Origin: JAAYAY01 sp964563135
GTDB lineage: Bacteria > Planctomycetota > Planctomycetia > Pirellulales > Thermoguttaceae
DNA length: 64,000 nt
NCBI GenBank assembly: GCA_964563135.1
Contig: CAZLWV010000008.1
Coordinates: 22,196 to 86,195 of the forward strand
Direction: 5' to 3'
Part shown: piece after piece, positions 35,264 to 42,892 of the stretch
Layout of the letters: the number at the start of each line of letters is the position of its first letter
Position numbering within the stretch: position 1 is the first letter of the stretch
The notes under the pieces: generated by a model
What the model was told of the DNA's origin: nothing
Seen by the model: only the letters and a program-made list of their open reading frames with translations
The model's database searches: none
Program-made: the position numbers and the translations under genes

Positions 35264-36721
35264 GTGAGCCACAATCCAGTGAACCGGCGGTTTCTTCCCC
35301 CCTTGGCTCCCCTCCTCATCCTCCTGGCCATTGCCCTGTTCTACCTGGCCACGCTCCGCCAGGGGCACATCTGGGGCGACGATTTCGCCCAGTACCTCCA
35401 GCATGCCGACAACCTCGCCCAGGGCCGACCCTACGCCCAGTCCGGCTACGTCTACAACCCGCTCAACACGATCGTCGGCCCCCAGGCCTACCCCCCCGGC
35501 CTGCCCGTCGTGATGGCGCCCGCGGTTGGCCTCGCGGGAAGGAACCTGATCGCCGTCAAGCTGGAGATGGTTCTCCTCTTCCTCGCCACGGTGCTCGTCA
35601 CCACGGTGCTCTTCGCCCCCGACCTCGCGCGCGGCCAGAACCTGGTCTTCATGGCCCTCGTCGGGTTCAGCCCCGCTTTCTGGCAATACAAGGAAACCAT
35701 CCTCTCGGAACACCTCTTCCTGCCGCTCTGGTACCTGGCCATCCTCATCGCCGATCGCTGGTATCGCCCGCGTCGGGCCCCGGGCCGGCCCGCACTGCAT
35801 GGGCTCCTCCTGGGCCTGGTCATCTACCTGGCCTACGCCACGCGGAGCGCTGGCATCGTGCTCCTCCCGGCCGTGCTCCTTGCCGAAATTCTCCTGGCCC
35901 GGCGGCTCACGGTCTTCGGACTGGCGGCGCTGGGCACCGGATCGGCACTGGTCGTCCTCCAGAAGGTCTTCCTCCCCGTGGCCGGGCAAGGCTATGCCGA
36001 ACAGCTCGGCAGTATCGGCCTGGCGACGCTCAAACACAACGTGATTGCCGACGCGGTCTCTATCGGCAATCTCTGGGAAAATGGCTATTCCATGTTCCTG
36101 GCCACCCTGGTGACCGTGGCCATGAGTGCTGTCTGCTGCCTCCAGTTCGTCCGCTCCAACTGGCCGAAGCCGACTTTTCTGGGCATCGCCACGGCCCTCT
36201 ACCTGGTGATGATCACGCTCTGGCCATCGGCCACCGGCCTGCGACTGACCCTGCCGCTCCTCCCGGCGATCCTCTTCTACGTCCTTCTGGCAACGGCCGG
36301 TCCGAAGTGGAACCCCGGCACCCGACGGCGCGTGCTTGCCGCCTTCTGTGTCTTCATGGCGGTCTCCTACGTCGCATGGTATTCGGCCGCCGACTACGGC
36401 CCGATCGAAGGCGTCGAAGACCCCGCCGCGGCCGAGCTGTTTGCGTTCGTGCGCAGCCACACGGCGGAAGCCGACGTGTGCCTGTTCTTCAAGCCCCGGG
36501 CTCTCGCCTTCTACACCCATCGCCGCGCCTCGGCCTATCCCCTGGCACCCGAGACCGCGGACCTCTTCGCCTATGCCGACTCCATCCGCGCCACGCTGCT
36601 CATCGCCCGGAAAGACGCCGACGGCCCTCCTGAAACCCTCGTTGCCCAGCGGGCCGATCCGCGGCTGGTGGAGGTCTGGCAGAACGGGCTTTTCCGGGTG
36701 TTTCGCCTCATCCGGCCGTGA
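35264..36721 (+). CDS. Polyprenyl-phosphate-sugar-dependent membrane glycosyltransferase (GT39/ArnT-like)
   Basis: The protein (485 aa) is an integral membrane protein with about ten helices. The first extracytoplasmic loop holds the acidic pair HIWGDDFAQYL (Asp-Asp near residue 39-40), the catalytic motif of GT-C enzymes such as PMT and ArnT. Later helices are LLIYLAYATRSAGI-like and the C-terminal third is a soluble periplasmic domain (about residues 380-485). The start is GTG 35264, supported by AGGAAGGA. The donor is predicted to be the lipid-linked sugar made by the GT2 enzyme before it; the acceptor, protein or lipid, is unknown. Confidence 0.82.
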   Translation: MSHNPVNRRFLPPLAPLLILLAIALFYLATLRQGHIWGDDFAQYLQHADNLAQGRPYAQSGYVYNPLNTIVGPQAYPPGLPVVMAPAVGLAGRNLIAVKLEMVLLFLATVLVTTVLFAPDLARGQNLVFMALVGFSPAFWQYKETILSEHLFLPLWYLAILIADRWYRPRRAPGRPALHGLLLGLVIYLAYATRSAGIVLLPAVLLAEILLARRLTVFGLAALGTGSALVVLQKVFLPVAGQGYAEQLGSIGLATLKHNVIADAVSIGNLWENGYSMFLATLVTVAMSAVCCLQFVRSNWPKPTFLGIATALYLVMITLWPSATGLRLTLPLLPAILFYVLLATAGPKWNPGTRRRVLAAFCVFMAVSYVAWYSAADYGPIEGVEDPAAAELFAFVRSHTAEADVCLFFKPRALAFYTHRRASAYPLAPETADLFAYADSIRATLLIARKDADGPPETLVAQRADPRLVEVWQNGLFRVFRLIRP

Positions 36722-36853
36722 TACGAGAGCCTGCGCGGAGGCCTGCCGCCGCCGAGGCGGAAGCGGCCTGATGGCCCTGTTGTATTCTGCTACACCGCGT
36801 CGGGTTGGTAGCGCATAATCGTCCACCGGGGGGAGCTGCCGCCGACCCGCCAA

Positions 36854-36867
36854 TTGTGCCGGCACAA
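36854..36867. promoter_or_regulatory. 14-bp palindrome upstream of the sigma-54 promoter
   Basis: TTGTGCCGGCACAA is a perfect palindrome centred about 63 bases before the -24 box. Its place suits an enhancer-binding-protein or repressor site. The binding protein is not identifiable. Confidence 0.4.
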
Positions 36868-36922
36868 CAGAAAACCACGCAGATCCCGGCCAGCAGCACG
36901 ATCAGCCCAAGAGGAAGACTTG

Positions 36923-36938
36923 TGGCACGGGGTTTGCA
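36923..36938 (+). promoter_or_regulatory. Consensus sigma-54 (RpoN) promoter of sigma factor copy 2
   Basis: TGGCACG, four bases, then TTGCA matches the published consensus TGGCACG-N4-TTGCA exactly, with GG at 36924-36925 and GC at 36936-36937, ten bases between. Transcription should begin about 12 bases after the GC, near 36949, leaving a leader of about 250 bases before the TTG start. Confidence 0.72.
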
Positions 36939-37200
36939 CTGGAAACATGCTCGTTGGCGGGGCCAGACCGGCACTGGATGAGGCGGCGCGAACTGACAGT
37001 CCCGTGCCGCCAGCGCTCGAGAGGCCCGGGCTGCGGGGCGAGCCGGGCGTCGGGCGTCACCGAGCCCCCAGCCGGCGAGGGAGGCTCGTGCGGCACGGCT
37101 TCCGGCCACACGGGACTCACGCTGACAGAGCATGTGCCCTTCCTCTCAGCCTTTGTGGGAGGCCAGGCCCCGGTTATTCCAGCTCTGAAAGGACCCCAGC

Positions 37201-38871
37201 TTGGCACGACTCAACACCAGAGCGATTCCCGGGCAGCCGGCGATGCGACGCAGTCGCGGAACGTGTACGCGGAAGAACTGTCGCAACAGCCGCACGGGGA
37301 AGTACGACCTGTCCAGAACCGGCGGCACGCCGGTCATCCAAAGTACCCTCGGCGCAGACGAGGAGCACGACATCGATCACGAGGCGATCGGTGAGGAAGA
37401 GCAACTGGAGGAGTTCGACGAGTTTGGCGTCGATTCGGGCGGCAGCGACGGACCCGTTGATGATCTGGTCCGGATCTATCTGAAACAGACGGGCGAGATT
37501 CCGCTCCTGGCACGCACGGAAGAACTGGTTGCCGCGGTCCGGATCGAAAACACCCGCACGCGATTCCGCATGGCCCTGCTGTCAACGGACTATGCCCTGC
37601 ATGCGGCCCTGAAGCTGCTGCAGAAGGTGCGAGATGGCCGTCTCCGCATCGATCGCGTGCTGGAGGTGTCGGCGGCCGATGCTCGTCAGAAACGGCGCAT
37701 CGTGGAAATCCTCTCGCCCGGGCTTCGCACCCTTCGTCGCCTCCTCAAGGCAAATCGTCGGGATTTCGCCATGGCTTTCAGCAAATCGCACACGTCCGTT
37801 CAACGTCGCGACGCATGGCAGCGGCTTCTGCGTCGCCGTCGCAAGGCCGCGCGGCTTGTCGAACGGTTCGGCCTGCGAGCGCAGCGGCTCCAGCCCATCT
37901 TCGACCGGCTTCGGGAGATTTCCCGCCGGATGGACACTCTCTCCGAACAGCTCAGGAGCCTCGGCCAGATGCGCGACGCGTCGGACCGCCTCGACGGCGT
38001 CCGCCGCGAACTCCGCCGCCTGATGAAGACCACGTTGGAGAGGCCCGCCACGTTGAGACGGCGGATCTGCAACACGCTCGACTGGCAGAAACAACATGAA
38101 GAGGCAAAACGGGACTTTTCGGCCGCCAATCTGCGACTGGTCGTCTCGATCGCCAAACGCTACCAGAATCGCGGGCTGAGCTACATCGACCTGATCCAGG
38201 AGGGCAACATCGGGCTGATGCGGGCGGTCGACAAGTTCGAGTACGCTCGCGGGTGCAAGTTTTCCACGTACGCCACCATCTGGATCCGCCAGTTGATCCT
38301 GCGGGCAATCGCCAACCAGGGCCGGACGATCCGCCTGCCGGTGAACGTGATCGAGATGATAGGCAAAGTCCGTATGGCCACCCGCAGCTTGATCCAGGAG
38401 AACGGGCACGAACCGACCCCGGAGGAGACAGCGGCCAAGGCGGGCCTGACGATCGACGAGACAAAACGTGTCTTGCGGGCGAGCGAACATCCGCTGTCGC
38501 TGGATCAGCCGATGAGCGATGACGACGGCGTCTGCTATGGCGAATTCCTTGCGGACCCGCGCTGCCAGGATCCGCTCCAGGGCGCCAGTCACGTGTCGCT
38601 GAAAGACTGCATCGCCGAGGCACTGGGCGCACTGGACCCTCGGGAACGGGAAATCATCCGGCTGCGATACGGCCTGGCCGATGGTTGCACCTACACGCTG
38701 GAGGAGGTGGGCAGGATCTTCTCGGTCACGCGCGAACGAGTGCGGCAGATCGAAACCAAGGCGGTCCGGAAGCTGCGGCACCCGGTCTGGAGCCGCAGGC
38801 TCTCGGGTTTCCTCGAGGGTCCCGTTGCCGCCGCGATCGATGCCACGGTGACCCAAAGCACGACCGGCTGA
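37201..38871 (+). CDS. RpoD-like RNA polymerase sigma factor (sigma-70 family), copy 2
   Basis: The product (556 aa) is paralogous to the protein at 4203-5909 over its whole length, including the N-terminus (MAR-x-x-T-x-A), the long insert and the C-terminal QSTT end. It has the same TTG start with AAAGGA about 8 bases upstream. Region 2 is NLRLVVSIAKRYQNRGLSYIDL, but the melting/-10 recognition segment reads STYATIWIRQLILRAIANQ instead of STYATWWIRQAITRAIADQ. Region 4.2 (LEEVGRIFSVTRERVRQIET) is almost unchanged. The altered region 2 suggests somewhat different promoter selectivity, but this is an inference. The gene is driven by a consensus sigma-54 promoter at 36923 and is followed by a small zinc-ribbon gene. 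Confidence 0.9.
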   Translation: MARLNTRAIPGQPAMRRSRGTCTRKNCRNSRTGKYDLSRTGGTPVIQSTLGADEEHDIDHEAIGEEEQLEEFDEFGVDSGGSDGPVDDLVRIYLKQTGEIPLLARTEELVAAVRIENTRTRFRMALLSTDYALHAALKLLQKVRDGRLRIDRVLEVSAADARQKRRIVEILSPGLRTLRRLLKANRRDFAMAFSKSHTSVQRRDAWQRLLRRRRKAARLVERFGLRAQRLQPIFDRLREISRRMDTLSEQLRSLGQMRDASDRLDGVRRELRRLMKTTLERPATLRRRICNTLDWQKQHEEAKRDFSAANLRLVVSIAKRYQNRGLSYIDLIQEGNIGLMRAVDKFEYARGCKFSTYATIWIRQLILRAIANQGRTIRLPVNVIEMIGKVRMATRSLIQENGHEPTPEETAAKAGLTIDETKRVLRASEHPLSLDQPMSDDDGVCYGEFLADPRCQDPLQGASHVSLKDCIAEALGALDPREREIIRLRYGLADGCTYTLEEVGRIFSVTRERVRQIETKAVRKLRHPVWSRRLSGFLEGPVAAAIDATVTQSTTG

Positions 38872-39012
38872 CTCCTTCCGGGATCGCGCAGTCCGTGCCG
38901 CCGGACTGAAGAAGCAGTACCCCTCGGCCCGATGCCGTTCCGGCCTGGCGCGGCACGGGATCGGGATCGGGAACTCAAGGGCAAGAGACATCTTTTGATG
39001 TGAGGATGAAAC

Positions 39013-39180
39013 ATGGGATGCCCGTACTGTGGTTCCGCGGAATTGAGCGTCAGTCGATATCCCGACCCCTGGCTGATGTGGCTGCTTCGGCCGCTGTTCG
39101 TGCCGATCCGCTGTTGGCGCTGCACGCGCCGCTTCTACCGCTTCCGACTCCTGTGGATGATCAGCCCCAGAGTCGAATGA
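39013..39180 (+). CDS. Four-cysteine zinc-ribbon small protein, copy 2 (55 aa)
   Basis: This 55-residue gene is too short for most ORF lists. It begins MGCPYCGSAELSVSRYPD, with cysteines 3, 6, 34 and 37, aromatic segment PWLMWLLRPLFVPIR and basic end RRFYRFRLLWMISPRVE. TGAGGA lies 6 bases before the ATG. It is about 80% identical to the protein at 7960-8127, and most differences between the two genes lie in third codon positions or are conservative, which indicates selection for the protein. It sits 141 bases after sigma factor copy 2, and copy 1 lies in the same direction beyond sigma copy 1. The function is unknown; a small cofactor of transcription is one possibility. Confidence 0.78.
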   Translation: MGCPYCGSAELSVSRYPDPWLMWLLRPLFVPIRCWRCTRRFYRFRLLWMISPRVE

Positions 39181-39328
39181 TCGCCATGCTGCACGGGATC
39201 CATCGCCCAGGCAAATGACTCCCCCACCGCTTGCGGCAGGGTGTGCCTGGGCGTATGCTGCCGGAATCGGAGATTGCGTCGCTCGTTGGGTTGGACTGCT
39301 CGGTTCCTGTCGCCAGGAGGAAAACGCA

Positions 39329-39769
39329 ATGGATCCCGTGAAACGCTCGGCCACAATTGACGCCGGCAAGAAGGTGTTCTCGATCTTCGAGGAGTTCAAG
39401 AACTTCGCCTTCAAGGGGAATGTGATCGATCTGGCTGTCGGCGTGATCATCGGTGCCGCCTTCGGCAAGATCATCGACTCGCTCGTCAAGCACCTGATCA
39501 TGCCCCTGATCAGCGTGATCATGCCCAGCGAGCAGGGCTACCTGGAGTGGAAATGGGTCCTCAATGGAAAAGAGATCCCGTATGGCCTGTTCTTGGGGGA
39601 AATCATCAACTTCTTCATCGTGGCATTGGCGCTGTACATCTTCATCGTGAAGTTCCTCGGCCTGTTGATGAAGGCCAAGAAGGAGGAGGCCGCCGCACCG
39701 CCACCGCCGACCAAGGATCAGGAACTGCTGACGGAGATCCGCGATCTGCTGAAGCAGAAGCCGGCCTGA
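39329..39769 (+). CDS. mscL: Large-conductance mechanosensitive channel
   Basis: The 146-residue protein is a complete MscL: FEEFKNFAFKGNVIDLAVGVIIGAAFGKII with the first membrane helix begins at residue 20, the second helix (GLFLGEIINFFIVALALYIF) ends before the cytosolic helix with TKDQELLTEIRDLLKQK. It opens under membrane tension to release solutes after osmotic downshock. ATG 39329 has AGGAGG 8 bases upstream. The C-terminus has an alanine/proline linker (AAAPPPP). It appears monocistronic. Confidence 0.94.
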   Translation: MDPVKRSATIDAGKKVFSIFEEFKNFAFKGNVIDLAVGVIIGAAFGKIIDSLVKHLIMPLISVIMPSEQGYLEWKWVLNGKEIPYGLFLGEIINFFIVALALYIFIVKFLGLLMKAKKEEAAAPPPPTKDQELLTEIRDLLKQKPA

Positions 39770-39774
39770 ATGGA

Positions 39775-39938
39775 CTTGCGTGATTCCAGGAAAAGACCGC
39801 CACGATTGCTGGCTGGTTGTCATGCCTGAGCCTTCTGACCTGCCCGTCGGCAGTGGCCGGATAGACTGGCCATCAATCGTCGCTTCCATCCACACAAGGT
39901 GGGTAGCGGCGCTGGAATCTCTCCTGGAATCACACAAG
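39775..39938. mobile_element. Possible MITE-like element with terminal inverted repeats
   Basis: The left end CTTGCGTGATTCCAGGA (39775-39791) and the right end TCCTGGAATCACACAAG (39922-39938) are inverted copies with one mismatch in 17. The right end, extended to 39913-39947, matches 63964-63998 in 33 of 35 bases. The 164-bp interior has no coding capacity. No target-site duplication is obvious. It lies between mscL and the GH127 gene. Confidence 0.5.
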
Positions 39939-39988
39939 GCAATTTAGCCTATCCACTTCACCCGACCCATCCACCCGGCAGTCCAACC

Positions 39989-42868
39989 ATGAAATCAACG
40001 CTCTTCGCGCTGTCCTGCCTGTTGCTGGCAGTGCCCGTCCGGGCCGGCCAGCCGTGCCAGTCCCCTCTGGACGTGGTCAAGCCCCGGGTGCCCGACAGGC
40101 TCTGCCGCGTCACCCTCAACCAGCAGGAACTTGGCGGAGAGATTGATCGCCGCATCAAGAACTTGATCTATCAGAACTACATGGTGATCGACCTGGACGG
40201 CAAGTGGCTCGATCACTTCCGCCACCGCACGGACCGCGGCGACCAGAGCCGCGTCTACTACGGCATCGGCAAGGTGTTCGACGCCGGCAGCCTGTTTGCC
40301 GCCTACACGGGAGACCCGAAGGTGGCCGCACGCACCCAGTACATCATCGACGAACTGGTCAAGTCCCGCGACCCCGACGGATACCTCGGCTTCTGGAACG
40401 TCGAGCCGGAAAACCGGCAGGACCACATCAACTGGATTCTCCACGAGCAGGAATACATCAACCTGGCGCTGGTTCGCAACTATCGCACGACCGGCAATCC
40501 CCAATCGCTCGCCCACGCCAGGGTCATGGCCGACTACATCCTCAAGACCTTTCCCACGCCCCAGAATCCGTGCTACGACGCCGGCCAGATCTGCACCGCC
40601 GGCCTGCCCGAAGGGATGCTCGAGTTGTATCGGGTGACAGGCCAGCAGCGCTACTTCGATTTCGCCGCCGATGTGCCGCACGGAAACAACCGCGGCGAGG
40701 TCCAACTCGCTTCGCTGCGGACGTGGGAACAGGATTTCAGCCGCCCCCCGCGCCACGTCTACGTCATGCTCGCACGCTGCTACGCCCAGACCGAGCTCTT
40801 CCGACTGACCGGCGAGCAGAATCTCCTGAACATGAGCCAGCTCATGCGCAACGAGCTGCTGAAGAAGGGCGAGGGGGGCATGCTGGTCACCGGCTCCTGC
40901 TCCGACGGGGAACAATTCACCTACGACCAGAACGGATGCGGAACGATCGGCGAATCGTGCGTCACCGCCTACGTGCTGCGCTGGATCGACAGCCTCATGC
41001 GGCTGGAAGGCGACATGCGCTACGGCGACCTGCTCGAACGAACCATCTACAACGCCCTGCTGGCGGCCAACTCGCCCGACGGACGCTGGATCCGCTACTT
41101 CACCCCCTTTACGGGCGAACGTCAGTACGATACCCGCGACTTCTTCTGCTGCTGCGGCAACTATCGCCGCGCCGTGGCCGAGCTGCCGCAGAAAGTCTAC
41201 TACCGCACTCCGGAAGGCGGAATCGCGCTGAATCTCTTCACCAACTCGAAGAAGACGTTCGACGTGCAGGGCCAGAGTGTCACGATCCTGCAGGAAACCG
41301 TCTATCCGAACGACGGGAATGTAAAACTGACGTTCTCCACCCAGAACCCGGTCGCGTTTCCGTTTCAATTCCGCACGCCGCGATGGTGCGAGAAGATCAC
41401 CCTCCAGGTCAACAACGAAAGCCCGTTGGACATCGACCCCCTGCAGCAGAAACTCGGCTGTTGTGTGCTGGATCGAACGTGGAACAACGGCGACATCGTG
41501 CGGATCTCGATGCCCATGGCATGGCGGCTGCTGCGAGGCCGGGGGGTACAGGACGGCCGCGTGGCGCTGTTGCGCGGGCCGATCGTGTATTGCGTCGGCA
41601 AGGACCAGAACGCCCAACTGCTGGCAAAATGCTCCGAGCCGCGCAATCTCGTCGTCGATCCGGCCTCCATCACCGAACCGGTCAGAGATGACTCCGTTCG
41701 TCCCGGCGGCCTGAAAGTCGTTGCCAAAGCGTGGCTCAATCCGGAACGGGCCGGCGAAAAGGTCGATGTCACCCTGACCGAGTTCATCGACCCCAGCGGC
41801 CGGGATGTCTACTTCCGCGTGCCGGACCTGGGCAGTACGCAGCCGGTGCGGCTGACCAACGACGAGATCGTCTCGTGGCCCAACGAGTTTGTCAACGCGC
41901 ATGTGCTCAAGGCCTTCTACGGTCCCAAAACGACCGGCAACCTCGAAGCAGTCTTCGAGATCCGGGGCCATGTCGTCGCGGACCTGGCGGCCGACTACGT
42001 CAACCCGGCCGGCAAGACCGGCCTGCCCGCCAGGTTTCCCGATGCCACCGGCGGAACCTGGACCTTCTGCAACTCGAAAAACGGCGGCCTGCTCTCGACC
42101 GCCGCGGCCGGCGATGTCAAGCCGCTCGGCTCGCAATTCAAGGCGTTCGGCTCGCCGCTCGGTTACGCCTACGGCCTGGAAGGCCAGGCGGACCAGCTCG
42201 GCTTCGTGTCGGACTACGCCCCCAGCGACCGGCAGGAGGACGCCTGGCGGAAGCACTACACCGAAAGAATGTTCGACCAGGTGCTCGCCCAGGCCGAGCG
42301 GAAGCAGTTCCTCTACACGCACCCGATTTCCGACACGGCCGCCTACAACGTCTTCCGCTGGACCCCCTCGCCCAATCTGCAAAACAAGGACCTGACCCTG
42401 TGCGGCACGCTGCTGTCGAATCTGGGCAATGGCGTGGAGCTTCGCGTCATCCGCTGGAACGACGAAACGAGCCACGATCTGCTCGGCACGTTCAACACCC
42501 GCGAACTGACCGCCGGCAAATGCGACACCGCCGAGCTGGTTCTGCGACTCGGACCCGGCGAAACGGGGAGGCATCTCGATTTCGTCCTGCACAACGCCGG
42601 CTCCCATACCTGCGACGCGACGGCCCTGAGGATCCGGGCCTACACCAACGTCGAGCGGGCCGCCGCGCAGACCGACGTGACGGAACACGTGCAGGCCAGG
42701 TTTCACAACCGCCTCGTCACCCCCCTCGGCTCCTACTCGGAACTGTTCGGCCCGGCGGCGCCCGGCGGCGAAAACACGCTCAAAGTCAAACTCCACTACT
42801 GGCGAGACGGCGTGGTCAAATACCTCGAACTGGCCCAGGACTCGGCTCTCGATCTGACCGGAAAATAG
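39989..42868 (+). CDS. GH127-type beta-L-arabinofuranosidase-like glycoside hydrolase, secreted
   Basis: A signal peptide (residues 1-19, ending PVRAG) precedes an alpha/alpha-barrel of the GH127 family. The cysteine and zinc site of the family is complete: GESC (Glu322, Cys324) and FFCCCGN (Cys387-389). In Bifidobacterium HypBA1, cysteine acts as nucleophile with zinc bound by Glu and Cys residues. The N-terminal 600 residues cover barrel and beta-sandwich; the C-terminal 350 residues are an additional beta-rich part (AAGDVKPLGSQFKAFGSPLG, TFNTRELTAGKCDTAELVLR) of unknown role, so it is longer (959 aa) than the usual 650. The start is ATG 39989. The DUF1559 gene follows after 24 bases. The substrate is probably an arabinose-containing or related glycan. 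Confidence 0.85.
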   Translation: MKSTLFALSCLLLAVPVRAGQPCQSPLDVVKPRVPDRLCRVTLNQQELGGEIDRRIKNLIYQNYMVIDLDGKWLDHFRHRTDRGDQSRVYYGIGKVFDAGSLFAAYTGDPKVAARTQYIIDELVKSRDPDGYLGFWNVEPENRQDHINWILHEQEYINLALVRNYRTTGNPQSLAHARVMADYILKTFPTPQNPCYDAGQICTAGLPEGMLELYRVTGQQRYFDFAADVPHGNNRGEVQLASLRTWEQDFSRPPRHVYVMLARCYAQTELFRLTGEQNLLNMSQLMRNELLKKGEGGMLVTGSCSDGEQFTYDQNGCGTIGESCVTAYVLRWIDSLMRLEGDMRYGDLLERTIYNALLAANSPDGRWIRYFTPFTGERQYDTRDFFCCCGNYRRAVAELPQKVYYRTPEGGIALNLFTNSKKTFDVQGQSVTILQETVYPNDGNVKLTFSTQNPVAFPFQFRTPRWCEKITLQVNNESPLDIDPLQQKLGCCVLDRTWNNGDIVRISMPMAWRLLRGRGVQDGRVALLRGPIVYCVGKDQNAQLLAKCSEPRNLVVDPASITEPVRDDSVRPGGLKVVAKAWLNPERAGEKVDVTLTEFIDPSGRDVYFRVPDLGSTQPVRLTNDEIVSWPNEFVNAHVLKAFYGPKTTGNLEAVFEIRGHVVADLAADYVNPAGKTGLPARFPDATGGTWTFCNSKNGGLLSTAAAGDVKPLGSQFKAFGSPLGYAYGLEGQADQLGFVSDYAPSDRQEDAWRKHYTERMFDQVLAQAERKQFLYTHPISDTAAYNVFRWTPSPNLQNKDLTLCGTLLSNLGNGVELRVIRWNDETSHDLLGTFNTRELTAGKCDTAELVLRLGPGETGRHLDFVLHNAGSHTCDATALRIRAYTNVERAAAQTDVTEHVQARFHNRLVTPLGSYSELFGPAAPGGENTLKVKLHYWRDGVVKYLELAQDSALDLTGK

Positions 42869-42892
42869 GGACGCCATTCGAGGAAGCCTGCT

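Larger units (their letters stand above)
36722..37200. other. Regulatory region of sigma factor copy 2
   Basis: Between the glycosyltransferase and the sigma factor lie a 14-bp perfect palindrome (36854-36867) and a consensus sigma-54 promoter (36923-36938), both entered separately. The leader after the promoter is about 250 bases long. No gene was accepted. Confidence 0.55.
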
